Shown: positions 45,877 to 54,645 of the stretch, in pieces
How positions within the stretch are numbered: the stretch's first letter is position 1
How the letters are laid out: the number at the start of each line of letters is the position of its first letter
From: Bradyrhizobium yuanmingense
GTDB lineage: Bacteria > Pseudomonadota > Alphaproteobacteria > Rhizobiales > Xanthobacteraceae
DNA length: 64,000 bases
NCBI RefSeq assembly: GCF_900094575.1
Contig: NZ_FMAE01000004.1
Span: 310,001-374,000, forward strand
Reading direction: 5' to 3'
Made by a program: the position numbers and the translations under genes
Notes under the pieces: model-generated
Database searches by the model: none
What the model was told of the DNA's origin: nothing
Seen by the model: only the letters and a program-made list of their open reading frames with translations

Positions 45877-47022
45877 ATGCAGTTCGCTCTGAATGAGGAT
45901 CAGATCGCGGTTCGCGACATGGCATTGGCGTTTGCGGCCGAGAAGATCGCGCCGCACGCGCTGCGTTGGGACGAGGAGAAGTATTTTCCAGTCGAGGTGA
46001 TGCGCGAAGCCGCCAAGCTCGGCATGGGCGGCATCTATATCCGCGACGATGTTGGCGGCTCCGCCATGACGCGGTTCGACGCAGCGCTGATCTTCGAGGC
46101 GCTGGCGACGGGCTGCCCGACCACCTCGGCCTTCATCTCCATCCACAACATGGCGAGCTGGATGATCGATGCCTTCGGCAGCGATACCCAGCGTCACACC
46201 TGGCTGCCGAAGCTCTGCACCATGGAGCTGATCGCCAGCTACTGCCTGACCGAGCCTGGCGCCGGCTCGGACGCCGCGGCGCTGCGCACGCGCGCCGTGC
46301 GCGACGGCGACCACTACGTCCTCAACGGCCAGAAGCAATTCATCTCAGGCGCCGGTGGCACCGACCTGCTGGTCGCGATGGTCAGGACCGGCGGTGATGG
46401 CCCCGGCGGCATCTCGACCCTCGTCATCGACGGCAAGACCCCCGGCGTCTCCTTCGGTGCCAATGAGCGCAAGATGGGCTGGAACGCGCAGCCGACCCGC
46501 GCGGTGATATTCGAGAACGCCCGCGTGCCCGTGGCCAATCGCCTGAGCGAGGAGGGCATAGGCTTCAAGATCGCGATGGCCGGCCTCGACGGCGGCCGTC
46601 TCAACATTACGGCGTGCTCGCTCGGCGGCGCGCAAGCAGCACTCGACAAGGCGCGCGCCTACATGAAGGAGCGCAAGGCGTTCGGGAAGCGGCTCGACGA
46701 ATTCCAGGCGCTGCAATTCCGTCTCGCCGACATGGCGATCGAGTTGGAGGCCGCGCGCACCTTCCTGTGGCGCGCCGCCGCGGCGCTCGATCGCAAAGAC
46801 CCCGACGCCACCATGCTCTGCGCCATGGCGAAACGCTTCGGCACCGATGTCGGGTTCGAGGTTGCCAACCATGCGCTGCAACTCCACGGCGGCTACGGCT
46901 ACCTCAGCGAATACGGCATCGAGAAGATCGTGCGCGACTTACGCGTGCACCAGATCCTCGAAGGCACCAATGAAATCATGCGGCTCATCGTGGCGCGCAA
47001 ACTGATCGAGGGCGCGCGATGA
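45877..47022 (+). CDS. isobutyryl-CoA dehydrogenase-type acyl-CoA dehydrogenase
   Basis: 381 residues. FAD-binding motifs YCLTEPGAGSDAAAL and the C-terminal LEGTNEIMR, where the Glu is the expected catalytic base, are present. Gene order with HIBCH- and MmsB-type enzymes points to oxidation of isobutyryl-CoA to methacrylyl-CoA (ACAD8-like) in valine breakdown. Its stop overlaps the next start by 4 nt. Confidence 0.93.
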   Translation: MQFALNEDQIAVRDMALAFAAEKIAPHALRWDEEKYFPVEVMREAAKLGMGGIYIRDDVGGSAMTRFDAALIFEALATGCPTTSAFISIHNMASWMIDAFGSDTQRHTWLPKLCTMELIASYCLTEPGAGSDAAALRTRAVRDGDHYVLNGQKQFISGAGGTDLLVAMVRTGGDGPGGISTLVIDGKTPGVSFGANERKMGWNAQPTRAVIFENARVPVANRLSEEGIGFKIAMAGLDGGRLNITACSLGGAQAALDKARAYMKERKAFGKRLDEFQALQFRLADMAIELEAARTFLWRAAAALDRKDPDATMLCAMAKRFGTDVGFEVANHALQLHGGYGYLSEYGIEKIVRDLRVHQILEGTNEIMRLIVARKLIEGAR

Positions 47023-48083
47023 GCGGAGCGGAAGAGGGCGATCTGGTCGCGCGCGTCGAAGGCGCGGCCGGCATCATCAGGCTCAATCGTCCCAAGGCGA
47101 TCAACGCCGTGACGCTTGAGATGTTTCGCGACATCGACAAGGCGCTCGATCGCTTCGAGGCTGATCCTGCCGTTGCCGTGATCCTGCTGGAAGGCGCCGG
47201 CGAGCGCGGCCTCTGCGCCGGTGGCGACATCCGCACGCTCTGGGAAAGTTCCAAGGTCAATGGCGACCTCGGCAAGATCCTGTGGCGCGAGGAGTACATC
47301 CTCAATGCCCGGATCAAGAAATTTCCAAAACCCTATGTCGCCTTCATGGACGGCATCGTGATGGGCGGCGGTGTCGGTCTGTCCGCCCATGCCAGCCACC
47401 GTATCGTCACCGATCGGACCAAGCTCGCGATGCCCGAAGTCGGCCTCGGCTTCTTCCCCGATGTCGGCGGCACCTATCTGCTGTCGCATTCGCCGGGCGA
47501 GATCGGCACCTATTTCGGGCTGACCGGCCAGACCATGAACGGGCCGGACGCGATCCACGCGAAGTTTGCCGATTGGGTGGTGCCGGCCGTGAGATTGCCG
47601 GAGCTGCGCGAGGCGCTGACCAAGCTGCGGTCCGGTGCGACCGCAGCCGATGTCAGCAAGCTCATCGACGGCTTCGCCTCCGGCGAGACTGCGGGGCCGG
47701 TCGCCGCCAGGGAGCCGGTCATCGATGCGTTGTTCGGTTTCGATCGCATGGAGGACATTTTCGCTGCGTTGACGCGCGATGGTTCCGAGTTCGCGCTGGC
47801 CACGCTGAAGACGCTGAACGAAAAATCGCCGCGCGGCATGGTGGTGACGCTCAAGCTGCTGCGGCTTGCGCGCGGATCGAGCCTGGAAGAGTGCCTGGTG
47901 CGCGAATACCGCGCCGCGCTGGAAGTGTTTCGGAGCGATGATTTTCGCGAGGGCGTGCGCGCTGCCGTGATCGACAAGGACCGCAACCCGACCTGGTCGC
48001 CGCGAGCAATCGAGCATGTGACGCCGGAGATGCTTGCGCCCTATCTCGCCGAGATCGGCGCGGACGAGTTGAAGTTCAATTAA
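47019..48083 (+). CDS. 3-hydroxyisobutyryl-CoA hydrolase
   Basis: 354 residues, longer than ordinary hydratases. Crotonase fold with oxyanion stretches GLCAGGDIRTLWE and VMGGGVGLSAHASH and the acid pair in MPEVGLGFFPDVGGTYLLS, where Glu and Asp match HIBCH. It releases 3-hydroxyisobutyrate from its CoA ester, avoiding the toxic methacrylyl-CoA. It overlaps the upstream dehydrogenase by 4 nt and is followed by mmsB. Confidence 0.94.
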   Translation: MSGAEEGDLVARVEGAAGIIRLNRPKAINAVTLEMFRDIDKALDRFEADPAVAVILLEGAGERGLCAGGDIRTLWESSKVNGDLGKILWREEYILNARIKKFPKPYVAFMDGIVMGGGVGLSAHASHRIVTDRTKLAMPEVGLGFFPDVGGTYLLSHSPGEIGTYFGLTGQTMNGPDAIHAKFADWVVPAVRLPELREALTKLRSGATAADVSKLIDGFASGETAGPVAAREPVIDALFGFDRMEDIFAALTRDGSEFALATLKTLNEKSPRGMVVTLKLLRLARGSSLEECLVREYRAALEVFRSDDFREGVRAAVIDKDRNPTWSPRAIEHVTPEMLAPYLAEIGADELKFN

Positions 48084-48108
48084 CAACGCGACAGGGGAGG
48101 ATACGACA

Positions 48109-48999
48109 ATGGCCACGATCGCATTCATCGGTCTCGGCAACATGGGCGGCCCGATGGCGGCCAACCTCGTCAAGGCCGGCCACAAGGTGGTGGCGTTCGA
48201 TCTTGTCGAAGCCTCGCGCAATCAGGCCAAGACCGATGGCGCCAGCATCGCCGACAGCGCCCCGGCCGCGGTGAAGGGCGCCGATGTCGTCGTCACCATG
48301 CTGCCCGCAGGCAAGCATGTGCTCGGCGTCTGGAACGAGGTCGTGCCCGCCATGACCAAGGGTGCGCTCATCATCGACAGCTCCACCATCGACGTCGAAA
48401 GCGCGCGAGCCGCGCATGCTCTCGCCGCCAAGCACGGCGTGCTCTCGGTCGATGCGCCGGTCTCCGGCGGCACGGGCGGTGCCAAGGGTGCGACGCTCAC
48501 CTTCATGTGCGGCGGCGAGGAGAAGGCATTTGCCGCGGCCAAGCCCGTGCTCGAGAACATGGGCAAGAAGATCGTGCATTGCGGCGGTGCCGGCGCAGGG
48601 CAGGCCGCAAAAATCTGCAACAACATGATCCTCGGCATTTCCATGATCGCGGTGAGCGAGGCCTTTGCCTTGGCTGAAAAGCTCGGGCTCTCGCATCAGG
48701 CGCTGTTCGATGTGGCCTCGACCTCGTCCGGCCAGTGCTGGTCGCTGACGACCTATTGCCCGGTGCCGGGCCCGGTGCCGACCTCGCCGGCCAACAACGA
48801 TTACAAGCCGGGCTTTGCCTCCGCGCTGATGGTGAAGGACCTCACCCTGGCGCAGGATGCCGCCAAGGCTGCCGGCGCGGCGACGCCGCTCGGCAAGCAT
48901 GCGCAGGAGATCTATCAGTCTTTCGACGCAGCCGGCCAGGGCGGGGTGGATTTTTCCGGAATTATCAAGCACGTTAGGAGTTTAGCCGGGAAAGCTTGA
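48109..48999 (+). CDS. mmsB: 3-hydroxyisobutyrate dehydrogenase
   Basis: 296 residues. Rossmann motif FIGLGNMGGPMAANL, substrate motif DAPVSGGTGGAKGATL and catalytic Lys in GQAAKICNNM are all canonical. It oxidises 3-hydroxyisobutyrate to methylmalonate semialdehyde, the substrate of MmsA. RBS GGGGAGG lies 10 nt before the ATG. Stop and next start share one base (TGATG). Confidence 0.95.
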   Translation: MATIAFIGLGNMGGPMAANLVKAGHKVVAFDLVEASRNQAKTDGASIADSAPAAVKGADVVVTMLPAGKHVLGVWNEVVPAMTKGALIIDSSTIDVESARAAHALAAKHGVLSVDAPVSGGTGGAKGATLTFMCGGEEKAFAAAKPVLENMGKKIVHCGGAGAGQAAKICNNMILGISMIAVSEAFALAEKLGLSHQALFDVASTSSGQCWSLTTYCPVPGPVPTSPANNDYKPGFASALMVKDLTLAQDAAKAAGAATPLGKHAQEIYQSFDAAGQGGVDFSGIIKHVRSLAGKA

Positions 49000-50717
49000 T
49001 GACCACATTCCAGGAAGCACGCGCGTTCCTTCTGCAACACCGCACGGATTACGAGGCTGCGGTCAAAGGTTTCCGCTGGCCTGATCCGGTTCCTTTCAAC
49101 TGGGCGCTCGACTGGTTCGACGCCGAGCTCGCGGCCAATGCGGACAGCAAGGATCGGCCCGCGCTCTGGATCGTCGATGCCGCCCAGGACAAGCAGACGA
49201 AGCTGTCCTTCGCGGCGCTGTCGCGCCGCTCCAACCAGGTCGCCAACTTCCTCCGCGCGCAGGGCCTGAGGCGCGGCGACCATCTCCTGCTGCTGCTCGG
49301 CAACGTGGTTCCGCTGTGGGAGACGATGCTTGCCGCGATGAAGCTCGGCGTGGTCGTCATTCCCGCCACGACGCTGCTGACCGCCGACGAGCTGCGCGAC
49401 CGGCTCGATCGCGGCAAGGCGAGGGCGGTGGTCGCCGCGCAGGACCAGGTGGCGAAATTCGCGAGCTTGGGCGCCGAGAATGTCGTTCGCATCGTCGTCG
49501 GCGCGGCCTCCGACGGTTGGCTGGCATATGTCGAAGCAGCAAAAGCTTCCGAAAGCTTCGCGCCTGATGGTCCGACCAATGCCGACGATCCGATGCTGCT
49601 GTATTTCACCTCGGGTACGACAGCAAAACCAAAATTGGTGCGACACAGTCAGCGCAGCTATTCCGTCGGCCATCTCTCGACGATGTACTGGATCGGGCTG
49701 AAGCCCGGCGACGTCCATCTCAACATCTCCTCGCCCGGCTGGGCCAAGCATGCCTGGAGCTGCTTCTTCGCGCCGTGGAATGCGGGTGCGACCGTGTTCG
49801 TGGTCAACCAGCCGCGCTTTGATGCCAAGTCGCTGCTTGCCACCATCGGCCGCTGCGGCGTCACCACGCTGTGCGCGCCGCCGACGGTGTGGCGGCTGTT
49901 CATCCAGGAGAACCTCGCCTCGTTCAAGGTGGCGCTTCGCGAGGTCTGCGGCGCCGGCGAGCCGCTCAATCCCGAGGTGATTGATCAGGTGCAGGCGGCC
50001 TGGGGCCTCACCATTCGCGACGGCTACGGCCAGACCGAGACCACGGCGCTCGCCGGCAATTCGCCGGGCCAGCCGATCAAGATCGGCTCGATGGGCCGTC
50101 CGTTGCCGGGCTATCGCGTGCAGATCAGCGATGCCGACGGCTATCCCGCAAAGGAGGGCGAGGTGACGCTGGTGCTCGGCGCCGACCGCCCCGCCGGCCT
50201 GATGCAGGGCTATCAGGGCGACGACGGCAAATTGTCCGGCGCCGCAGGCGCGCTCTATCGCAGTGGCGACGTCGTATTCGCGGATGAGGACGGCTACTTG
50301 ACCTTCGTCGGCCGCTCTGACGACGTCTTCAAATCCTCCGATTATCGCATCAGCCCGTTCGAACTGGAGAGCGTCCTGCTCGAGCACGAGCTGGTCGCGG
50401 AAGCTGCGGTGGTGCCGAGCCCGGATCCAATCCGGCTCGCGATCCCCAAGGCGTTCGTGCTGCTGACCGCGGGTGCAGAACGCTCGCCGGAAACCGCGCT
50501 ATCGATCTTCAAGCACCTGCACGCGCGTCTGGCCCCGTTCAAGCGCATCCGCCGCCTCGAAATCGTCACCGAGCTGCCGAAGACGATCTCTGGAAAGATC
50601 CGCCGCGTCCAGCTACGACGGCTCGAACGCGACGACGATCGCAGCGATCCCTTGCGCGGCCGGGAATTCCGTGAGGAGGATTTTCCGGAGCTGGCGAAGA
50701 CACGGAGTGAGACCTAA
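48999..50717 (+). CDS. acyl-CoA synthetase (medium-chain type)
   Basis: 572 residues of the ANL adenylating family. A3 motif YFTSGTTAKPKLVRH, A5 YGQTETT, A8 YRSGDVVFADEDGY and the A10 Lys in KTISGKIRRVQ are complete. It converts a carboxylic acid, ATP and CoA to acyl-CoA. It overlaps mmsB by one nucleotide; isobutyrate or a similar branched short acid fits the valine context, but the substrate pocket cannot be read. A MaoC gene follows directly. Confidence 0.9.
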   Translation: MTTFQEARAFLLQHRTDYEAAVKGFRWPDPVPFNWALDWFDAELAANADSKDRPALWIVDAAQDKQTKLSFAALSRRSNQVANFLRAQGLRRGDHLLLLLGNVVPLWETMLAAMKLGVVVIPATTLLTADELRDRLDRGKARAVVAAQDQVAKFASLGAENVVRIVVGAASDGWLAYVEAAKASESFAPDGPTNADDPMLLYFTSGTTAKPKLVRHSQRSYSVGHLSTMYWIGLKPGDVHLNISSPGWAKHAWSCFFAPWNAGATVFVVNQPRFDAKSLLATIGRCGVTTLCAPPTVWRLFIQENLASFKVALREVCGAGEPLNPEVIDQVQAAWGLTIRDGYGQTETTALAGNSPGQPIKIGSMGRPLPGYRVQISDADGYPAKEGEVTLVLGADRPAGLMQGYQGDDGKLSGAAGALYRSGDVVFADEDGYLTFVGRSDDVFKSSDYRISPFELESVLLEHELVAEAAVVPSPDPIRLAIPKAFVLLTAGAERSPETALSIFKHLHARLAPFKRIRRLEIVTELPKTISGKIRRVQLRRLERDDDRSDPLRGREFREEDFPELAKTRSET

Positions 50718-51197
50718 GTGAACGAAGTCTGGAAGAAGCCGCCTGTTACGCTCGAGGCCTATCAGGCCATGATCGGCAAGGAGATCGGCGTATCGTCGTG
50801 GCACCTGATCGATCAGCCCCGCATCGACAGCTATGCCGACGTGATCGAAGATCACCAGTTCATCCACGTCGATCCGGAACGCGCGAAGAAGGAAACCGCG
50901 TTCGGCACTACCATTGCGCATGGTTTTCTCACGATGTCGCTGCTGTCGATCATGTCCTACGAGGTGATGCCCGTGATTGCGGGCACCACGATGGGCGTGA
51001 ATTACGGCTTCGACAGGCTGCGCTTCATCTCGCCGGTGCGCTCAGGTAAGCGCGTGCGTGGCCGTTTCGTGCTGGCGGAAGCCAAGCTCCGCAAGCCAGG
51101 CGAGCTCCAGTCCCGCACCAACGTCACGGTCGAGATCGAGGGCGAGGATAAACCGGCGCTCGTCGCCGACTGGCTCGGCCTGATCTATTTCGAGTAG
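50718..51197 (+). CDS. MaoC-like (R)-specific enoyl-CoA hydratase
   Basis: 159 residues, single hotdog domain. The hydratase signature contains the D and H pair in DVIEDHQFIHVD followed by GTTIAHGFLTMS. GTG 50718 begins right after the previous stop codon, so translation is coupled. It would hydrate an enoyl-CoA to (R)-3-hydroxyacyl-CoA, and the next SDR could oxidise such a product. Confidence 0.9.
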   Translation: MNEVWKKPPVTLEAYQAMIGKEIGVSSWHLIDQPRIDSYADVIEDHQFIHVDPERAKKETAFGTTIAHGFLTMSLLSIMSYEVMPVIAGTTMGVNYGFDRLRFISPVRSGKRVRGRFVLAEAKLRKPGELQSRTNVTVEIEGEDKPALVADWLGLIYFE

Positions 51198-51203
51198 GCC
51201 CGT

Positions 51204-51294
51204 GCCGTCCTTGCCGGGCTTGACCCGGCAACCCATCGCTGCTCAAAAGCCTGTCGATTTTGATGGATGGCCGGATCAAACCCGGCCATGACGG
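51204..51294. repeat. dispersed palindrome, GCCGTCCTTGCCGGGCTTGACCCGGC family
   Basis: Related to the element at 25258. Short inner stem TGCCGGG/CCCGGCA and outer GCCGTC/GACGGC arms. It lies between MaoC and SDR genes in the same run. Confidence 0.7.
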
Positions 51295-51315
51295 CTAACA
51301 TCTGGGAAACCCACT

Positions 51316-52233
51316 ATGCCAATCAGGTTCGACGGACGCGTCGCCATCGTCACCGGCGCGGGCAATGGTCTCGGACGCGCGCATGCGCTGGGGCTGGCGA
51401 GCCGCGGCGCCAAGGTCGTGGTCAACGATTTCGGTGGCGCGCGCGACGGCACCGGAGGCTCGCTGTCGCCGGCCGAGGCCGTGGTCGAGGAGATCCGCAA
51501 GGCCGGCGGCATCGCGATGGCCGACGGCGCCGACGTCTCCAATTTCGAGCAGGTCACCGCCATGGTCGAGCGCGCTACCAAGGAGTGGGGCAGCGTCGAT
51601 CTCTTGTGCGCCAATGCCGGCATCCTGCGCGACAAGTCGTTCGGCAAGATGGAGGTGGCCGATTTCCAGAAGGTACTCGACGTGCATCTCGTCGGCACCT
51701 TCTATTGCTGCAAGGCAGCCTGGGCCGGCATGCGTGACCGCAATTACGGCCGCATCGTGCTGACGACGTCGTCCTCGGGCCTCTACGGCAATTTCGGCCA
51801 GGCCAATTACGGCGCCGCGAAATCCGGCATGGTCGGCTTGATGAACGTGCTCGCCGAGGAGGGCCGCAAGAACGACATTCGGGTCAACATCATCTCGCCG
51901 ACGGCTGCGACCCGCATGACGGAAGAGCTGCTGCCGCCGCAGGCGCTGCAGCTGATGAAGGCGAACGCGATCACCCCCGCGGTCGAGTACATGCTGAGCG
52001 AGGATGCGCCGACCCGCACCATCATGGGCGCCGGTGCCGGCTCGTTTGCGGTGATCAAGATTTTGGAGAGCGAAGGCATCAACCTGCCGGAGAGCGAGTG
52101 GACGCCGGATGCGATCGCCGCGCATTTCGCCGAGATCAGCGACATGTCGAAGGCCAGGGCGCTGCAGGGCGCGTTCGAGCAGACGCAGAAATACGTCGCC
52201 CAGGCCGCGGCGCGGGCGGGGATCAAGCTCTGA
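51316..52233 (+). CDS. SDR dehydrogenase, (3R)-hydroxyacyl-CoA dehydrogenase type
   Basis: 305 residues. GAGNGLGRAHALGLASRG, VVVNDFGGARDGTGG, Ser in TSSSGLYGN and NYGAAK are typical of the multifunctional-enzyme (HSD17B4) dehydrogenase domain. Product of the preceding MaoC would be its substrate. Its stop TGA overlaps the next reading frame, which seems to start with CTG. Confidence 0.9.
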   Translation: MPIRFDGRVAIVTGAGNGLGRAHALGLASRGAKVVVNDFGGARDGTGGSLSPAEAVVEEIRKAGGIAMADGADVSNFEQVTAMVERATKEWGSVDLLCANAGILRDKSFGKMEVADFQKVLDVHLVGTFYCCKAAWAGMRDRNYGRIVLTTSSSGLYGNFGQANYGAAKSGMVGLMNVLAEEGRKNDIRVNIISPTAATRMTEELLPPQALQLMKANAITPAVEYMLSEDAPTRTIMGAGAGSFAVIKILESEGINLPESEWTPDAIAAHFAEISDMSKARALQGAFEQTQKYVAQAAARAGIKL

Positions 52234-53447
52234 CCGACGTCGCCGTCATCGGCGCAGGTCCCGCCGGGCTGATGGCGGCGGAGGTGCTGGCGTCAGGCGG
52301 CGCCCGCGTCACTGTCTACGACGCGATGCCGTCAGCGGGGCGCAAATTCCTGATGGCCGGCCGCGGCGGACTCAACCTCACTCACAGCGAACCGCTGCCG
52401 CAATTCATGGCGCGCTATCGCGAGGCCGCACCGAAGCTGCAGGCGGCGGTCGAGGCATTTTCGCCCGATGCGCTACGTGCCTGGAGCGAGGCGCTGGGCG
52501 AGCCGACCTTCGTCGGCAGCAGCGGACGCGTGTTTCCGAAAACGTTCAAGGCCTCGCCCTTGCTGCGCGCCTGGCTGCGGCGGCTCGATGCCGCCGGTGT
52601 CCGCTTTGCTTTTCGCCATCGCTGGATCGGCTGGGACGGCGAGGGTCGGTTGATCTTTCAGACGCCGAAAGGCGTCTCCGCCATCGAAGCGAACGCCACG
52701 CTGCTCGCGCTCGGCGGCGCAAGCTGGCCGCGGCTCGGCTCGGACGCCGGCTGGGTCGATATCCTCGCTGCAAAGGGCATTGCCGTCTCGAAGCTGCGGC
52801 CGGCCAATTCCGGCTTCACGGTCGCTTGGTCCAAAGTCTTCCGCGACCGTTTCGAAGGCCAGCCGCTCAAGGGCGTGGCGCTGACGCTTCGCGCGCACAC
52901 GGTTCGCGGAGAGGCGATGATCACCCGCAGCGGCATCGAAGGCGGTGCGATCTACGCGCTGTCGGCGGAACTGCGCGAGGCTGTGCTGAATCTCGGACAG
53001 GCGACGCTGATGATCGGGTTGCGGCCCGATCTCGACGCCGCTGCGCTGACCACGCGGCTGTCAGGCGTGCGTGGCAAGCAATCGCTGGCGAACTTCCTGC
53101 GCAAGGCCGCGCAGCTGTCGCCGGTCGGCATCGGCCTCATGCAGGAGGCCGCCATCGCCTCCGGCCGGCCGCTGGCCGCGTTCTCGCCGGCGGAGCTCGC
53201 AGATCTGGTCAATGCTGTTCCGGTTCAGCTTACCGGAGTAGCGGCGATCGACCGCGCGATCTCGACGGCAGGCGGAATTCTGTTCGACGAGCTCGACGAG
53301 CACTTTATGCTGCGCAAGGTGCCGGGCACGTTCGCCGCCGGCGAAATGCTGGATTGGGAGGCGCCGACCGGCGGGTACTTGTTGCAGGCGTCGTTCGCGA
53401 CCGGGGCTGCGGCGGGCAGGGGCGTGCTGGGCTGGCTCAAACGCTAA
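52230..53447 (+). CDS. TIGR03862-type flavoprotein, apparent CTG start
   Basis: 405 residues of the HI0933/BaiN-like FAD protein group. The dinucleotide motif VAVIGAGPAGLMAAEVL lies right at the N-terminus; GRKFLMAGRGGLNLTHSE and a C-terminal GTFAAGEMLDWEAPTGGYLL are typical. No ATG, GTG or TTG exists between the upstream GTG 52098 (unrelated sequence) and this motif, so CTG 52230, overlapping the SDR stop as CTGA, is the best start. GGGGAT lies about 9 nt upstream. Redox reaction unknown. Confidence 0.85.
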   Translation: MTDVAVIGAGPAGLMAAEVLASGGARVTVYDAMPSAGRKFLMAGRGGLNLTHSEPLPQFMARYREAAPKLQAAVEAFSPDALRAWSEALGEPTFVGSSGRVFPKTFKASPLLRAWLRRLDAAGVRFAFRHRWIGWDGEGRLIFQTPKGVSAIEANATLLALGGASWPRLGSDAGWVDILAAKGIAVSKLRPANSGFTVAWSKVFRDRFEGQPLKGVALTLRAHTVRGEAMITRSGIEGGAIYALSAELREAVLNLGQATLMIGLRPDLDAAALTTRLSGVRGKQSLANFLRKAAQLSPVGIGLMQEAAIASGRPLAAFSPAELADLVNAVPVQLTGVAAIDRAISTAGGILFDELDEHFMLRKVPGTFAAGEMLDWEAPTGGYLLQASFATGAAAGRGVLGWLKR

Positions 53448-53452
53448 CCCCC

Positions 53453-53537
53453 GTCATTGCGAGCGCAGCGAAGCAATCCAGAATCCCTCCGCAGAGGCAG
53501 TCTGGATTGCTTCGTCGCAAGGGCTCCTCGCAATGAC
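53453..53537. repeat. dispersed palindrome, GTCATTGCGAG...CAATCCAG family
   Basis: Second copy of the element at 45773. Outer GTCATTGCGAG/CTCGCAATGAC arms and inner GAAGCAATCCAGA/TCTGGATTGCTTC arms. It lies between the convergent flavoprotein and D-threonine-aldolase-like genes. Confidence 0.85.
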
Positions 53538-53562
53538 GGCCGTGGCAACGGCGCGCGTACAC

Positions 53563-54642
53563 CTACCGCAGCTTCCCACGCGCGGCCACCGGCAGCGTGC
53601 CGATGATCTCCTCGCCGCGGACCATCACCACCTCGTCCATCATGTTGACGACGACGCAGACGTGGTTCGGCACGATGCGGACGACATCGCCGACATTGGG
53701 CCGCGTGTTGCTGCGGGAGAGATCGAGGAAGCCGTGTTCCTCGGCGAATTTGGCGATTCTGGCTTCGGGATGCTCCAGGATCAGGCCGTGGCCGTCGAGC
53801 CCGCCGGTATCCGTGGTCAGCGTCTTCGAGCCGGCGTCCAAGATGCCGCGCTCGGGCGCAGCGCGGCTCACCACCGTCGAATAGATGTGCAGCGCGCAAT
53901 CATCCCAGGTCGCTGAGCCTGCGGCGACCTGCATGCGATCGTTGTAGATGTAGGTGCCGAAGCGATGCTCGGTGCCGCCCTTGAGCTTGCCGATATTGAC
54001 GAGGTTCGGCGTGCCGCCGGTCGAGACGATCTTGGCGTCGAGCCCGTGCGCGCGCACGCCGGCCAGCGCCTCGTCGTAGAATCTTTGCGCGTCCGTCCAC
54101 CCGGTCTCAGTGGGGTAGAGCATGAAGCCGGCGAATTCGAGCCCCTTGGACGAAGCGATCTCGCGCGCCAGCGCAATCGCCTCCGCCGGCGTTTCGACGC
54201 CTGCGCGCTTGCGCCCGGTATCGCATTCGACCACGACCGAGAGCGGGCGGCCTGACGCCGCAGCCGCCTTAGGCAGGCCGGCGACGACGGTCGAATTGTC
54301 GGCCGCCACCGTCATGTTGGCCTTCGCCTGCAGCGCGCCGAGCCGCGCCATCTTCTCATCGCCCAGCAGATTGTAGCTGATCAGGATGTCGTCGATGCCG
54401 GCATTGGCCATGATCTCGGCTTCGCCCAGTTTCTGGCAGGTGATGCCCTTGGCGCCGGCCGCGACCTGCATCTTGGCAATGGTCGGGTTCTTGTGCGTCT
54501 TGATGTGGGGGCGATTGGCGATTCCGGCGTCGTCGCAGGCCTTCTGGATCCGCGCGATGTTGCGCTCGACCCTGTCCATGTCGATGACGGCACAGGGTGT
54601 GCCGTATTCGCGGGCGATCTTGGCTGCAAGAGTTGTTGTCAT
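53563..54642 (-). CDS. D-threonine aldolase / D-serine dehydratase-like PLP enzyme
   Basis: 359 residues of the alanine-racemase N-terminal-fold group (DSD1 type). PLP Lys in RPHIKTHKNP (Lys48), the metal-binding HVCVVVNMMD with His, Cys and Asp near residues 323-332, and TGGTPNL in the middle are present. It would cleave a D-3-hydroxy amino acid (aldolase) or remove water (dehydratase); these cannot be told apart here. Three nt separate it from the upstream ABC-F gene, so they form an operon. Confidence 0.9.
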   Translation of the reverse strand: MTTTLAAKIAREYGTPCAVIDMDRVERNIARIQKACDDAGIANRPHIKTHKNPTIAKMQVAAGAKGITCQKLGEAEIMANAGIDDILISYNLLGDEKMARLGALQAKANMTVAADNSTVVAGLPKAAAASGRPLSVVVECDTGRKRAGVETPAEAIALAREIASSKGLEFAGFMLYPTETGWTDAQRFYDEALAGVRAHGLDAKIVSTGGTPNLVNIGKLKGGTEHRFGTYIYNDRMQVAAGSATWDDCALHIYSTVVSRAAPERGILDAGSKTLTTDTGGLDGHGLILEHPEARIAKFAEEHGFLDLSRSNTRPNVGDVVRIVPNHVCVVVNMMDEVVMVRGEEIIGTLPVAARGKLR

Positions 54643-54645
54643 GAG

